From Pelosinus sp. UFO1 (GTDB lineage Bacteria > Bacillota > Negativicutes > DSM-13327), in the NCBI RefSeq assembly GCF_000725345.1, contig NZ_CP008852.1, positions 3,774,001 through 3,838,000 of the forward strand: a stretch of DNA of 64,000 nt. The letters are read 5' to 3'. This document shows positions 8,202 through 18,154 of this stretch, one piece after another (the first letter of the stretch is position 1; the number at the start of each line of letters is the position of its first letter). The notes beneath the pieces were generated by a model. The model saw nothing but the letters and a program-made list of their open reading frames with translations. It searched no databases and was not told the origin of the DNA. The translations under genes and the position numbers were made by a program.

Positions 8202-10169
8202 TTACAGTTTAAATTTTGCAACAGTATTTTGTAATGTTTCAGCCATCTTAACCAAGGATTGGCTGGATTCTGCAATTTCTTCCATAGATGCTGCATGCTC
8301 TTCAGTCGTAGCCGATACCGTCTGAGTATGCCCAGCTGCCTCCCTGCTTATTTTATCAATATCGTATACTGCCCCTACAATCTGTTGGCTTTCACCAGAC
8401 ATCTGCTGCATGGCTGATAAAATAGATTTGAATTGTCCTGAAACTCCTTCAACCAGTTCCACAATTTCTTGAAAGGCTCGTCCTGCAGTGTTAACCACTT
8501 CGCCACCTATTTTGACTTCCCGCGTACCATCGTTCATAGCTACCACGGCTTTATTCGTCTCTGTCTGAACTTCGATAATCAATTCGGCAATTTGCTTGGT
8601 TGCTTCCTGGGATTGTTCGGCCAACTTCCGTACTTCCTCTGCTACCACGGCAAATCCCCGCCCCTGTTCGCCAGCTCTAGCTGCTTCAATCGCTGCATTA
8701 AGCGCTAACAGATTCGTCTGCCCGGCAATACCGGAAATTGTTTCGACAATCTGGCCAATTTTTAGCGACCGCTCTCCTAACTTGGTTACCGCCTCTGCCG
8801 AATTTGCAACCGTTCGCTCTATTATATCCATCTGCAGCATAACACCTTTAATCGATTTTCCGCCACGCTGCGCCGCAGTAGCTGCTTGCTCGGATATGAC
8901 ATTCACAGAACTAGCATTTGTTGATACTTCCTGAATACCCGCTGACATTTTTTGCACCACTGAAGAGGTAGTATTAATGGTGTCAACTTGCTGATCAGCC
9001 CCTTGTGCTAATTGACAAATGGTATTTGCCACTAACTGGGTAGCCTGCGCTGACTGATCAGCACTCGCTGTAAGCTGCTCAGAAGCGGCTGAAACTTGTT
9101 CAGCAGAAGACATAATATCAAGGATAATATTGTGTAAATCTTCTCGCATTTTATCCAGCGATACTGCCAATCTGTTAACTTCTGCCACGCCCCGCACTTG
9201 CACCTTTTTACTTAAATTACCACTGGCAATTTCATCTGCTACCTGTACCAGTTCATTAAGAGGCTTAGCCATTCCTTTGGCTACATAAATCGCAGTTCCT
9301 GCCGCAATAAGCACAGCCAGTAAAATCAAAACTGACATCACTAGAAGACTATGCCTAATTTGATCAACGATTTCTTTCTTAGGCAAGTAGGTGATTATAC
9401 CCCAGTTGTAACTTTTAACAGGCGCAAATACAATCAAGGACTCTACTCCGGCTGACGATACAGCTTCCATATTACCAACCTGGCCAGCGATAACATCTTG
9501 AACATATTTTGCTTGCCCAATATTCTCTTGTTTTGTTACCTTTTCTGAATTTATACTGGCCAACAATGTACCCTTATTATCTACTACATCCACATAACCT
9601 GAATTACCAACCGAAGTACGAGAAGCAATTTCTCCAATTGTTTTTAAACTTACATCTCCAGCAAGTACTCCAACAATAGTGCCCCTGGAATCTTTTATCG
9701 GTGTTGAAATAGTAATGGTTGGCGCATTGGTCAACTGTGAGATATAGGACTCCGTAAGAAAAGTATTTCCTTGTATGGCATTTTTAAAGTAGTCTTTATC
9801 CGCTTTATTGTTTAGTGCTGAGTTGGTGGTTTTCGCAATCTGCATACCAACTCCATTCATAACATAGATTGTTTCAAATTCTGGATTCTTTTTTTGGGCA
9901 GTAATAATCATTTCCCGAAACTTGGCCGCATCCATAGAATATGCAGTAGGCGATAAAGCCAGTACCTCTAATAAAATTGTGTCATCATTCATAAATTGTT
10001 CAATTTCATGGGCAGTTTGATTTGCTATTGTTTGGTTATTCCTCGTTATTTCTCCCCTGGCGCTATTAACATTCATGTAAGAACTGACACCACCAATTAC
10101 CGCTGCCGATAAAAAAGAAAATAGTACCAATAATATAATCAACCGCATCTGCAATGTATTTTTTTTCAT
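8202..10169 (-). CDS. Methyl-accepting chemotaxis protein (dCache type)
   Basis: 655 residues: transmembrane helix at about 9-31, a periplasmic/extracellular double-Cache ligand domain at about 35-270 (with the usual [11 protein letters not shown] and [20 protein letters not shown] blocks), second transmembrane helix at about 280-302, HAMP at about 303-355, and a long coiled-coil signalling domain whose tip carries the conserved [20 protein letters not shown] and [10 protein letters not shown]. It senses a small molecule, often an amino or organic acid, and controls CheA. Stand-alone gene, as is common for receptors. GAGGGGG precedes the start. Confidence 0.95.
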   Translation of the reverse strand: MKKNTLQMRLIILLVLFSFLSAAVIGGVSSYMNVNSARGEITRNNQTIANQTAHEIEQFMNDDTILLEVLALSPTAYSMDAAKFREMIITAQKKNPEFETIYVMNGVGMQIAKTTNSALNNKADKDYFKNAIQGNTFLTESYISQLTNAPTITISTPIKDSRGTIVGVLAGDVSLKTIGEIASRTSVGNSGYVDVVDNKGTLLASINSEKVTKQENIGQAKYVQDVIAGQVGNMEAVSSAGVESLIVFAPVKSYNWGIITYLPKKEIVDQIRHSLLVMSVLILLAVLIAAGTAIYVAKGMAKPLNELVQVADEIASGNLSKKVQVRGVAEVNRLAVSLDKMREDLHNIILDIMSSAEQVSAASEQLTASADQSAQATQLVANTICQLAQGADQQVDTINTTSSVVQKMSAGIQEVSTNASSVNVISEQAATAAQRGGKSIKGVMLQMDIIERTVANSAEAVTKLGERSLKIGQIVETISGIAGQTNLLALNAAIEAARAGEQGRGFAVVAEEVRKLAEQSQEATKQIAELIIEVQTETNKAVVAMNDGTREVKIGGEVVNTAGRAFQEIVELVEGVSGQFKSILSAMQQMSGESQQIVGAVYDIDKISREAAGHTQTVSATTEEHAASMEEIAESSQSLVKMAETLQNTVAKFKL

Positions 10170-10185
10170 ATTCAGTCCCCCTCTA

Positions 10186-10338
10186 TTTAATACGCTTCGA
10201 GCATTCCAAAAGCAAGGTTATGCTGTACAAAATTTGATTGTTGAAAACTATGCAGGAAAATATGTAATCACTGGTGTCGCAAGAAAATGCACCAGTGATT
10301 ACAGTCTAAGAACCATGAGCAATGACTTAAAGCTTTAA
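10186..10338 (+). pseudogene. Possible relic of a protein gene
   Basis: A start-less open frame whose translation ([29 protein letters not shown]) looks protein-like and ends with a stop at 10336-10338. No family recognised. It overlaps the leader of the chemoreceptor gene and the terminator hairpin of the ridA unit, so it cannot be a working gene as it stands. Low confidence. Confidence 0.25.
10257..10302 (-). terminator. Terminator of the ridA unit
   Basis: A perfect 13-bp inverted repeat (GTAATCACTGGTG and CACCAGTGATTAC) with a 13-base loop; on the minus strand it is followed by ATATTTT. It lies 40 bp past the ridA stop codon. Confidence 0.75.
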
Positions 10339-10342
10339 TGCA

Positions 10343-10723
10343 CTACCTGCAAACTGCAATTACTTCAATCTCAACTAAAGCGTCTTTCGGCAACCGTGCG
10401 ACTTCAATACAAGCACGAGCAGAATAGTCTTTATTAAAGTACTCCGCATACACATTATTTACGACAACAAAGTCATTCATATCTTTGATAAATACGGTGG
10501 TTTTAACTACATCATCCAACGTCGATCCCGCTTGAAACAAAATAGCTTTTACATTTTCTAAAGATTGTTTTGTTTGTGCTGCAGCACCGCCTTCGGCAAA
10601 TTCTCCGGTAGTAGGAACTACAGGTAATTGTCCAGATACAAATATAAATCCATTGGCTTTAATTGCTTGAGAATAGGGGCCAATTGCCTTTGGGGCTTTA
10701 TCCGTATTTATAACCTGTTTCAT
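10343..10723 (-). CDS. ridA: RidA family enamine/imine deaminase
   Basis: 126 residues, the normal size for RidA (YjgF/YER057c/UK114), which hydrolyses reactive 2-aminoacrylate and related imines to 2-oxo acids plus ammonia. The family blocks GPYSQAI, VSGQLP and the active-site Arg in [19 protein letters not shown] are intact. It is the last gene of a minus-strand unit and follows the C-S lyase by 13 bp. C-S lyases release 2-aminoacrylate, so the pairing makes direct metabolic sense. An AGGAG site precedes the ATG. Confidence 0.93.
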   Translation of the reverse strand: MKQVINTDKAPKAIGPYSQAIKANGFIFVSGQLPVVPTTGEFAEGGAAAQTKQSLENVKAILFQAGSTLDDVVKTTVFIKDMNDFVVVNNVYAEYFNKDYSARACIEVARLPKDALVEIEVIAVCR

Positions 10724-10736
10724 ATGTAAACTCCTT

Positions 10737-11903
10737 CTATAATTTATTTATTGCTGCTTCCATTCTTTCCAGCGCCTCTACCAACCGGGAACGGGGACAA
10801 GCAATATTCATTCTCATAAAACCGGCACCGCCAGGTCCAAAGGTAGCTCCTTCATTCATAGCAACTTTTGCTTCTTCTAAGAAAAATTTATGTAACGCCT
10901 TGGGTGCCATATTCAGTTCCTTGCAGTTTAGCCAAATTAGATAAGTCGCTTGCGTTTTGGCAACTTTAATTTTAGGAATTCTTGTTGAAACGAAATTTTC
11001 AAGGTATTCAAGATTCCCCTCCAAATACTCTAGTAATTGATCTGCATAGTAATCGCATTCGTTGTAGGAAACTTCAATCGGCAATGTACCAAATACAGTT
11101 CTGCCATATGCTTTGTTATTTTCAAGTGGAGCATAAAAAAGATCGTGATTATGCCGATTCGGAATAATTACAGCCCCGGTCCTTACACCTGCGATATTAA
11201 AGGTTTTGCTAGGATTAACGCAAACCATACAGTTGTCTGCTGCTTCTTGGGAAAGACTGCCAAATGGAATATGTTTGCTCCCTCTATAAACAATATCACT
11301 GTGAATTTCATCGGAAACAACAAACACATTATGTTTTAAACAAAGTTCAGAAATTCTTGTTAATTCTTCTCTCGTAAAACACTTCCCAACAGGGTTATGG
11401 GGACTGCATAGCAGAAACATGGTTGTTCTCTTTTTACTAAGCAATTCCTCCAAATTTTCATAATCCACTTCATAGCTGCCATCTTCTTTTAAAATTAGGT
11501 TATTTCCAAGAATGTGTCTACCGTTATTTGGAATGATATCATGGAACGGGTGGTACGCTGGCATCTGAATTACAACATTATCACCTGGATTCGTGAAGGC
11601 CCGCATTGCATATACGATAGCAGGCACTACTGCCGGTGTATACTCCACCCAGTCAATGTCAACATCCCAGCCGAATCTTTTTTTCTGCCAGTTAATAATT
11701 GATTGCTCAAAAGTTTTACAATTTACAGGATAACCGTAGATACCGTGCTCTGCTCTTTTAACCATCGCATCAATCACAGGCTGGGGACATTTGAAATCGG
11801 TATCAGCGATCCACATAGGAATAACATCTTCTGCATAAGTATCCCATTTTTTACATTCAGTTCCCTTACGGTTAACAATTTCGTCAAAATCATGTTTCAA
11901 CAC
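10737..11903 (-). CDS. MalY/PatB family PLP-dependent C-S beta-lyase
   Basis: 388 residues of the class I/II aminotransferase fold, MalY/PatB subgroup (cystathionine beta-lyase type). PLP-binding features: [25 protein letters not shown] and the Schiff-base Lys in [12 protein letters not shown]-terminal Arg motif [10 protein letters not shown]. The subgroup cleaves C-S bonds of cystathionine, cystine or S-conjugates to thiol, pyruvate and ammonia. It sits between a DUF1847 gene and ridA in what looks like one unit with a DcuC-type transporter, suggesting uptake and breakdown of a sulfur amino acid or conjugate. Start is GTG after GGTGG. Confidence 0.9.
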   Translation of the reverse strand: MLKHDFDEIVNRKGTECKKWDTYAEDVIPMWIADTDFKCPQPVIDAMVKRAEHGIYGYPVNCKTFEQSIINWQKKRFGWDVDIDWVEYTPAVVPAIVYAMRAFTNPGDNVVIQMPAYHPFHDIIPNNGRHILGNNLILKEDGSYEVDYENLEELLSKKRTTMFLLCSPHNPVGKCFTREELTRISELCLKHNVFVVSDEIHSDIVYRGSKHIPFGSLSQEAADNCMVCVNPSKTFNIAGVRTGAVIIPNRHNHDLFYAPLENNKAYGRTVFGTLPIEVSYNECDYYADQLLEYLEGNLEYLENFVSTRIPKIKVAKTQATYLIWLNCKELNMAPKALHKFFLEEAKVAMNEGATFGPGGAGFMRMNIACPRSRLVEALERMEAAINKL

Positions 11904-11929
11904 TGCAATCCCACCTTCACAATTTATAC

Positions 11930-12523
11930 TTACACTTGATCACTAGGATTAATACCTAACTTTCTGCGCCAGTAGCGAGAATACACAGCACCTAATGGAT
12001 TATGGGCGAGTACTCTGTCTTTGGCAACCAGACAAGATGTAGGCACAGTACTAGCACTTGTAAACAATGCGTCATGGCCTACACATAAGCCGATGGTAAC
12101 ACAAAACTCAATCTCTTTATCCTTAAGTACTTTCGCTTGCATAATAGGATTGCACATGGTTTCACGTACACCCTCTTTAATTTGTTCCAAAGCAAGATTC
12201 TCCTTGGCAACACCGCAGACCTTACAGCAAACCGAATAGACTTCAAAAAATTTAGAAAAATACTCTTCAATTAATTTTGCTTCTTGGTTAAGACCGATAC
12301 AAAACGCCATGCCAATTTTTTTATACCCCATGAGTTTACAAAATTCAACAGTTTCCTCTAAACGAGTAAGGTTGTTATAAAAACGTCCTTCTGTACAAGC
12401 AGCAGCCTTCATAATATCCAGTTGCTCCTCCACATAGGCTTCTTTAACATCTGCAAGACCAATTTTAGTGCAATTTTGACCTTCTAAATAACATTTTCTA
12501 TGAGTGCATTTTGCACATTTCAA
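11930..12523 (-). CDS. DUF1847 Cys-rich putative metal-binding protein
   Basis: 197 residues of the DUF1847 family. Cys clusters are obvious: N-terminal CAKCTHRKCYLEGQNC, then central CCKVCG and further single Cys (MCNP, GLCVGHD). These could hold a metal or Fe-S centre. Function unknown. It starts with TTG 18 bp after the transporter stop, with AAAGGAG upstream, so it is cotranscribed with the transporter and the downstream C-S lyase. Context suggests a redox or sulfur-handling part in the same pathway. Confidence 0.85.
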   Translation of the reverse strand: MKCAKCTHRKCYLEGQNCTKIGLADVKEAYVEEQLDIMKAAACTEGRFYNNLTRLEETVEFCKLMGYKKIGMAFCIGLNQEAKLIEEYFSKFFEVYSVCCKVCGVAKENLALEQIKEGVRETMCNPIMQAKVLKDKEIEFCVTIGLCVGHDALFTSASTVPTSCLVAKDRVLAHNPLGAVYSRYWRRKLGINPSDQV

Positions 12524-12541
12524 AATAGAACAGCTCCTTTA

Positions 12542-13897
12542 TTATTTCATTATTATAAATGCCACATTTACAAGTACAGCCGCTGCCATAGGAATTGCAG
12601 TTCTTTTTACCACTTGAACAGGTGATACACCTGCAACACCGGCTATAGCAACAATTGCTGCCGTAATTGGTGACACAACACGCCCAAAACTTGTCATAAT
12701 TTGCATTGGCAGCAAAAGAGTAACAACATCAATTTTTAATGAGGCAGCAATCTTAGGAGCAAGGGCAGCAAAGGAAAAAAAGGCAGCGTTGCCTGACCCC
12801 ATTAAGAACGCGCAGCAAGCAATTACTATACAGAAAAGAATGATCAAGGCATGAACGCCCAAACCAAGATTTTGAGCACTGGAAGTCATAGTATCTACAG
12901 CACCAATCTTCATTAATCCACAAGCAAATACTTCACCTGCAACTATTAAACTTACAACAGTTGCAAAACTATTTCCCATTCCTTCATATAAATATTTTAA
13001 ACTCTGCAAAGTAGTTCGAAAGTCTTTAGTTCTTGCATACTCAAAAATCATACTGATGAAAGTGCTTAAAAACATTGCCGTAACAACATCCATCTGAATT
13101 TTACTTTTAAAAATAGGACTGAAACCCAGAATGAATATCATCGGAATAATTGGAAGAATCGCATAGATCAAAGGGGGACGTCCTTCATCTTCTTTCATCA
13201 GATCAGCAGAATCATTGTAACCAACAAAACCCTCTTTTTTGTCCCACCATTTTTGCGAGTAGTAATGTACAACGCCAAGAATCAAAGTTGTTGTAATAAA
13301 TATTGATAATTGATAATCAACAAAATAAACTGCCGGGTCTACCTTACAGATATTAGCTGCAAGAATCGCATTTCCCGAACCAGGACCAACATCCATGTAT
13401 TGCGCGCACCCAATTACGCCGAGGGCAGATAATTTGCTAACACCTGTTCTTATGAGAATCGGATACAGCATGACCATGAGTAACAAAGCCAGTCCAGCAT
13501 GACTTGGAATAAACAACACCAAAAACTGACTCATATAAAAACTAAGAACTAGAAGAATATAAGGCGATTTAATATGTTTAAGAGGAGAAGCAACCACAGC
13601 AAATAAAGATTTACTTGCCCCAATATACTCCATATATTTTGCGAAGCCTGCTATTGACATGATCGTAAGACCAAGACCGGCAACGCGGGAACTAAGCAAT
13701 GCCTTAATTGTATGGAAAATATCTAGCAAAGCGGAGCCGGAAGATTCTTTAGCTGCAAGTATAGGATTGCTGCCGATAAAATAGGTAGCAAGAAGCAGCA
13801 TAATACCTGCAATCAAAAGAACAGCTTGTGGATAGTATTTTTTTATAATCATATAAATGACCCAAGCAACCACTAGAATCGTAATGATAATACCCAT
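12542..13897 (-). CDS. DcuC-family anion/amino-acid transporter
   Basis: About 451 residues, 11-13 membrane helices, DcuC (C4-dicarboxylate) family of the ion-transporter superfamily. Diagnostic blocks are the GPGSGNAILAA loop, VAGEVFACGLMKIGA and the late FLMGSGNAAFFSFAALAPK. DcuC relatives carry C4-dicarboxylates, and several paralogues carry other carboxylates. Here it leads a minus-strand unit with DUF1847, C-S lyase and RidA, so the cargo may be a sulfur-containing carboxylate or amino acid. ATG at 13897 is preferred: GGAGG is 7 bp before it but only 1 bp before the ATG at 13903. Confidence 0.88.
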   Translation of the reverse strand: MGIIITILVVAWVIYMIIKKYYPQAVLLIAGIMLLLATYFIGSNPILAAKESSGSALLDIFHTIKALLSSRVAGLGLTIMSIAGFAKYMEYIGASKSLFAVVASPLKHIKSPYILLVLSFYMSQFLVLFIPSHAGLALLLMVMLYPILIRTGVSKLSALGVIGCAQYMDVGPGSGNAILAANICKVDPAVYFVDYQLSIFITTTLILGVVHYYSQKWWDKKEGFVGYNDSADLMKEDEGRPPLIYAILPIIPMIFILGFSPIFKSKIQMDVVTAMFLSTFISMIFEYARTKDFRTTLQSLKYLYEGMGNSFATVVSLIVAGEVFACGLMKIGAVDTMTSSAQNLGLGVHALIILFCIVIACCAFLMGSGNAAFFSFAALAPKIAASLKIDVVTLLLPMQIMTSFGRVVSPITAAIVAIAGVAGVSPVQVVKRTAIPMAAAVLVNVAFIIMK

Positions 13898-14012
13898 GTA
13901 CATCCCTCCATTTATTAAAATTAATATGACGTTTGAAGGCTTCTCCTTTCAATTTTATTAATACCGCTTAACTCATCTATTTTAATTGGCGATGTAAAAA
14001 TTCGCCAAATAT

Positions 14013-14040
14013 TTTACTGGTATCCTGGTATACCAGTAAA
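14013..14040. promoter_or_regulatory. Putative operator for the FCD-GntR regulator
   Basis: An 11-bp inverted repeat (TTTACTGGTAT and ATACCAGTAAA) that contains the perfect palindrome TGGTATACCA at 14026-14035. It lies between the GntR gene and the DcuC unit, about 115 bp before the DcuC start. T-G-G-T-A-T-A-C-C-A fits the operator style of FadR/FCD-type GntR proteins. A matching half lies upstream of the regulator itself. Confidence 0.6.
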
Positions 14041-14080
14041 TGCAATCCAAAAATCCATCTAGCCTGTACGCAAAAAAATT

Positions 14081-14812
14081 TTACTCAGACTGAATCATTT
14101 TTTGTACTGCAATCTTAGCATCGTCTAAATGTTCTTGCATAACACAAACTGCCGCTTGTGCATTTTTTTCAATAATATGCTGTAAAATTAGTTGATGATA
14201 CTGTAGAGAAACCGTATGCCTGCTAACATCGCTTAAAGACTTTTGTCGTGAATAAGTCAACAGATCGGATAAAAATTCATTGATCTCGCTAATAATTTCA
14301 TTGTGAGCAGCCTCAATGACAGCCGTATGAAATTTCGTTGACACATCATGGACTGGCTTCCCAGCGAAGATTAGAAATTCCATTTCCAGCAAGACCCTTC
14401 GTATCGCTTCAATGTCAGCCTCTGTCCTTCGTTCTGCAGCTAATCGGACAGCTTGAATTTCAAAAGCTTCACGCGCTTCAAACAAATTTATCAACTGATC
14501 AGCTGGATCAGTCATAAAAAAATCAAGAGCATGCAAAATACGTTTCATTTTAATTTTTTTTACAAACACACCTTCTCCGCGTCTGTGCTGAATAGCCCCC
14601 AAAAACTCCAGCACTTTTAAAGCTTCTCTTACCGGCACACGACTGACATCAAACATTTCAGCCAATTCCCTCTCAGAAGGCAATTTATCACCTTGCTTCA
14701 AATGACCTTCGCGCATAAGCTGTTGAATACGGCTTACAATTTGCATATATAGAGCGTCAGACGAATCCTCAGCAAATTTTTTTAATGGTGTTTCTACAAA
14801 AAATTTTTTCAT
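14081..14812 (-). CDS. GntR family regulator, FadR/FCD subfamily
   Basis: 243 residues: winged helix at about 15-90 with the classic QGDKLPSERELAEMFDVSR and VPVREALKVLEFLGAI blocks, then an FCD all-helical ligand domain (about 100-235) with the metal/ligand residues typical of the fold (F-x3-FH at KFHTAVIEAAHN and late H-x3-QYHQ/H). FCD regulators usually sense a carboxylic acid. It sits between two DcuC-type transporter loci that point away from it, and TGGTATACCA-like sites occur on both sides, so it probably controls both and itself. Confidence 0.92.
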   Translation of the reverse strand: MKKFFVETPLKKFAEDSSDALYMQIVSRIQQLMREGHLKQGDKLPSERELAEMFDVSRVPVREALKVLEFLGAIQHRRGEGVFVKKIKMKRILHALDFFMTDPADQLINLFEAREAFEIQAVRLAAERRTEADIEAIRRVLLEMEFLIFAGKPVHDVSTKFHTAVIEAAHNEIISEINEFLSDLLTYSRQKSLSDVSRHTVSLQYHQLILQHIIEKNAQAAVCVMQEHLDDAKIAVQKMIQSE

Positions 14813-14901
14813 TTTATATCACCTATATATTTTCCCTTTTATTTTAAAATCGTATCTTCTACGATACCTACTTCAAAGCAAATATTAACGATATGGAATA
14901 C

Positions 14902-14911
14902 TGGTATACCT
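14902..14911. promoter_or_regulatory. Second TGGTATACC site upstream of the GntR gene
   Basis: TGGTATACCT, 90 bp upstream of the GntR start, in the divergent region shared with the second DcuC gene. It matches nine of ten bases of the site at 14026-14035. Probably an autoregulatory operator. Confidence 0.5.
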
Positions 14912-15305
14912 ATTCTATAAAAAACACTATTATAGTCACATGAAGGCGCTTTTGAATTCTATATCATTTAAAATGATTATATTTTCTTTAGAAAAACTTG
15001 TCAAATAATATTTAGAATATTTATGCACTTTTGATTAAGTTAAACGATACAACTTCTCTCATCATTTTAAATCTATTTGTAAGTAGATAAAAAGATAATG
15101 TCCTCTCTAAATGTACACATATAAGCAATTTTTTAAAAATACTATTTGATTAGACTTATTCCTTTTCTGTAAAACACTATTTTTATACCTTGCTTATAAG
15201 GTGAACGAATATTCTAAAAATAATAAATTGTCTATGCTAGAAAAACATGGAAATGTTTGTTAGAATAGTCTTGTAGTCTATAAAAAGTATAGGAGGACGG
15301 CAAAG
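14912..15305. other. Divergent intergenic region, promoters only
   Basis: Very AT-rich stretch between the GntR gene and the second DcuC gene. No reading frame or strong hairpin is evident. It must hold the promoter of the rightward dcuC-pepT unit; AGGAGG at 15291-15296 is its ribosome site. Confidence 0.5.
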
Positions 15306-16679
15306 ATGTTAGGATTAATTATTGCATCCGTTATTGTAGTCATTGTTGCTCGATATGTACTGAAAAAGTACCCGCCCCAGCCAGTTCTGTTCGTTGGAGG
15401 GCTTGCTATGATGTTCATTGCTGTTGCCCTTAATATGGGGAATATTTTACCGGCAAAGCAAAGCACTGGATTAATATGGTTAGATACTTTTGAATTTATA
15501 AAACAAACCTTTAGCACTCGGGCAGCCAACCTTGGACTGGTTATTATGGTAGTAGGAGGTTTTTCCAAGTACATGGACACAATTGGTGCCAGTACAGCCC
15601 TGGTAAAAGTAGCTGTTAAGCCCCTACATAAAATTGGACTCCCCTATTTAGTATTGGCTTTAACATCTGTTTTAGAAAATTTTCTAGCTATGTTTATTGG
15701 TAGTGCCTCCGGTTTTGGACTTTTACTTATGGTCACTATGTTTCCCGTATTGGTAAATCTTGGAGTTAGCCGTTTGGCAGCAGCTGCGGTAATCGCTACA
15801 GCATCGGCTCCAGGTTGGGGACCAGCAGCATCAGATAATATCTTTGCGGCAGAGTTAGCAGGTATGGATATTATCCCTTATTTTTTTGATTACCAAGTAC
15901 CAGTAGGTTTATGTACGGTAGCGGCAATCGCTATTGGTCATTTCTTCGTACAGCAATGGTTTGATAAACGGGAAAATCATAGTGTAGAGAATGCCAAAGT
16001 GAATATTGATCCAATTAAGCTAAAAGAGGAAATACCTGTTCCAGGCTTTTACGCATTACTGCCAACAATTCCTTTATGCTTAATTCTGTTTTTTGGATTA
16101 GTTATTAAATCCGTAAACATGGACATTACATTGGCAACCTTTCTTGGAGTCGCATTTACAATGCTTGTTGAATACATTCGTAACAGAGATGGATTGAAAA
16201 TATTTAATGATTTAAAAAGCTTTTGGGATGGAATGGGACTTCAGATGGCAGCGGTAGTCACATTGGTGGTGGCTGGTGAGACTTTTGCTAAAGGCTTAAT
16301 GTCTCTTGGTGCTATTGATACTATGATTACTGCCGCACAAGGTGCTGGTTTTGGTGGTATCGGTATGATGTTTGTGGTTGTGGGAATTATTATTGCTTCT
16401 ACCTTAGTTATGGGATCAGGAAATGCTCCCTTCTTTGCTTTTGCCCCTTTAGCTCCAAAAATAGCAGCACTTTCTGATATTCATCCTGTATTGTTGTTAT
16501 TGCCTATGAACTTTGTATCTAATTTAGCTCGTTCATTGTCGCCGATTGCAGCGGTTATGATGGTAGTCAGCGGTGCCGCCGGTGTATCGCCAGTAGAATT
16601 AGCAAAGCGTACTTGCATACCCGTAACCTTAGGCATCGTAGTTAATATTGCTATAACATTGATACTTTTTTATAAGTAA
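15306..16679 (+). CDS. DcuC-family transporter (paralogue)
   Basis: 457 residues, a multi-pass DcuC-family permease clearly related to the one at 12542-13897 (shared VVAGETFAKGLMSLGAIDTM and VMGSGNAPFFAFAPLAPK blocks) but different in the substrate-side loop (SAPGWGPAASDNIFAAE). It is followed 63 bp later by peptidase T. Such a pairing hints that the cargo is a peptide or amino-acid-related carboxylate that the peptidase processes, although DcuC itself is known for succinate/fumarate. Rightward, divergent from the GntR gene, which probably regulates it. AGGAGG site before ATG. Confidence 0.88.
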   Translation: MLGLIIASVIVVIVARYVLKKYPPQPVLFVGGLAMMFIAVALNMGNILPAKQSTGLIWLDTFEFIKQTFSTRAANLGLVIMVVGGFSKYMDTIGASTALVKVAVKPLHKIGLPYLVLALTSVLENFLAMFIGSASGFGLLLMVTMFPVLVNLGVSRLAAAAVIATASAPGWGPAASDNIFAAELAGMDIIPYFFDYQVPVGLCTVAAIAIGHFFVQQWFDKRENHSVENAKVNIDPIKLKEEIPVPGFYALLPTIPLCLILFFGLVIKSVNMDITLATFLGVAFTMLVEYIRNRDGLKIFNDLKSFWDGMGLQMAAVVTLVVAGETFAKGLMSLGAIDTMITAAQGAGFGGIGMMFVVVGIIIASTLVMGSGNAPFFAFAPLAPKIAALSDIHPVLLLLPMNFVSNLARSLSPIAAVMMVVSGAAGVSPVELAKRTCIPVTLGIVVNIAITLILFYK

Positions 16680-16742
16680 ACACGACAACTATATATTAGT
16701 GTCTATTATGAAAAGAATACTATAGTGAAGGAGAACAATTAC

Positions 16743-17981
16743 ATGGAAATAAATAGAGAGAAACTAGTCGAACGATTTATACGTTATACTACCTTTGATA
16801 CGCAATCAGATAGTGGAAATAGTCAGTGTCCTAGTACTCCAGGGCAGATGGTTTTAGCTAAGCACATTGCAGAGGAACTAAGACAGATCGGTTTGGATGA
16901 AGTACAAGTAGATAAACACGGCTATGTAACTGCTACGTTACCATCTAACGGCTGCCAGCAAGTTCCTGTTATCGGATTTATATCTCATTTAGATACAAGC
17001 CCGGATATGGCTGGCACTCCAGTTAACCCTCGTTTAGTAAAGGATTATGATGGCCAGGATATCATACTGAATGCTGAGGCTAACATTGTACTATCCCCTG
17101 ATGATTTTCCAGAACTAAAAACATATATTGGGCAAGAGTTATTGGTTACTGATGGTCTAACTTTGTTAGGATCTGATGATAAAGCAGGCGTATGTGCAAT
17201 TGTCAGTGCTATGGAATATTTATTAGCACATTCTGAAATTCCTCATGGTAAGGTGCGTATTGGTTTTACTCCTGATGAAGAGATTGGTCGTAGTGCTCAA
17301 CTTTTTGATGTAGAAGCTTTTGGCGCTGAGTTCGCTTATACTGTAGACGGGGGAGAGATTGGGGCTATTGAGTATGAAAATTTCAATGCCGCTAATGTCA
17401 ATGTGAAAATTCAAGGGAGAATTGTTCACCCTGGAACAGCGAAAGGTAAGATGGTGAATGCACTTAGCATTGCTGCTGAATGGCAAAACATGTTGCCTGC
17501 TGGTCAACGCCCAGAATATACTGAAGGCTATGAAGGTTTTTTTCATGTAAATAAATTGAGTGGTAATGTAAATTCCGCAGTAATGAGCCTCTTGGTTCGG
17601 GATCATGATCGTCAATCTTTCGAAAAGCGTAAAGCTTTACTGGATTCTATGGCACAAACTTTTAATATGAAATATGGTTCAGGAACCATTGAACTAGAAA
17701 TTAAAGATTTGTATTACAATATGCAAGAAAAAATCCAGCCAGTAATGCATATTATTGACCTAGCCTGCGAAGCTATGGAAGCTGTTGGGATAACTCCTAA
17801 GACGAAACCGATTCGAGGCGGTACAGATGGTGCTCGTCTATCATTTATGGGTTTACCTTGTCCAAATTTGTTTACTGGTGGACATAATTTTCATGGTAAG
17901 TACGAATTTTTGCCAGTGCCCTCTCTAATAAAGTCAGCTCAAACTGTAGGTGAAATTATTCGTCGCGTAAAAACTAAATAA
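16743..17981 (+). CDS. pepT: Peptidase T (tripeptide aminopeptidase)
   Basis: About 412 residues, M20 family, PepT type: a cytosolic di-zinc enzyme that removes the N-terminal residue of tripeptides. Metal ligands visible: ISHLDTSPD (His, Asp), GSDDKAGV (bridging Asp), TPDEEIG (catalytic Glu and ligand Glu), TVDGGEIG (Asp) and the C-terminal GGHNFHGKYEFLP (His). RGGTDGARLS of the lid is intact. The ATG at 16743 has AAGGAG at the right distance; the frame is open 6 codons upstream without a site. Cotranscribed with the DcuC paralogue; ends at a strong terminator. Confidence 0.95.
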   Translation: MEINREKLVERFIRYTTFDTQSDSGNSQCPSTPGQMVLAKHIAEELRQIGLDEVQVDKHGYVTATLPSNGCQQVPVIGFISHLDTSPDMAGTPVNPRLVKDYDGQDIILNAEANIVLSPDDFPELKTYIGQELLVTDGLTLLGSDDKAGVCAIVSAMEYLLAHSEIPHGKVRIGFTPDEEIGRSAQLFDVEAFGAEFAYTVDGGEIGAIEYENFNAANVNVKIQGRIVHPGTAKGKMVNALSIAAEWQNMLPAGQRPEYTEGYEGFFHVNKLSGNVNSAVMSLLVRDHDRQSFEKRKALLDSMAQTFNMKYGSGTIELEIKDLYYNMQEKIQPVMHIIDLACEAMEAVGITPKTKPIRGGTDGARLSFMGLPCPNLFTGGHNFHGKYEFLPVPSLIKSAQTVGEIIRRVKTK

Positions 17982-18026
17982 AAACACATCTAATTCCAAG
18001 AAAATGGAGAAATTAGGCATAATAAA

Positions 18027-18072
18027 GCCTCCTATGGTAGTTACACTTTTCCTACCATAGGAGGCCCTTTTT
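18027..18072 (+). terminator. Terminator of dcuC-pepT
   Basis: 14-bp perfect stem (GCCTCCTATGGTAG and CTACCATAGGAGGC) followed by CCTTTTTAT. The A-rich flank also lets it serve the convergent AIM24-like gene. Confidence 0.9.
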
Positions 18073-18154
18073 ATCATTCATTTTCCACAATAAATCAATG
18101 AGACTGCTCTACTGAGTCAATTACATAGACAGTGACTTGACCTATTTAAGTTAA

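Noticed and set aside
8469..8934. Plus-strand frames opposite the chemoreceptor
   Set aside because: Antisense shadows of a 655-codon gene with complete domain structure.
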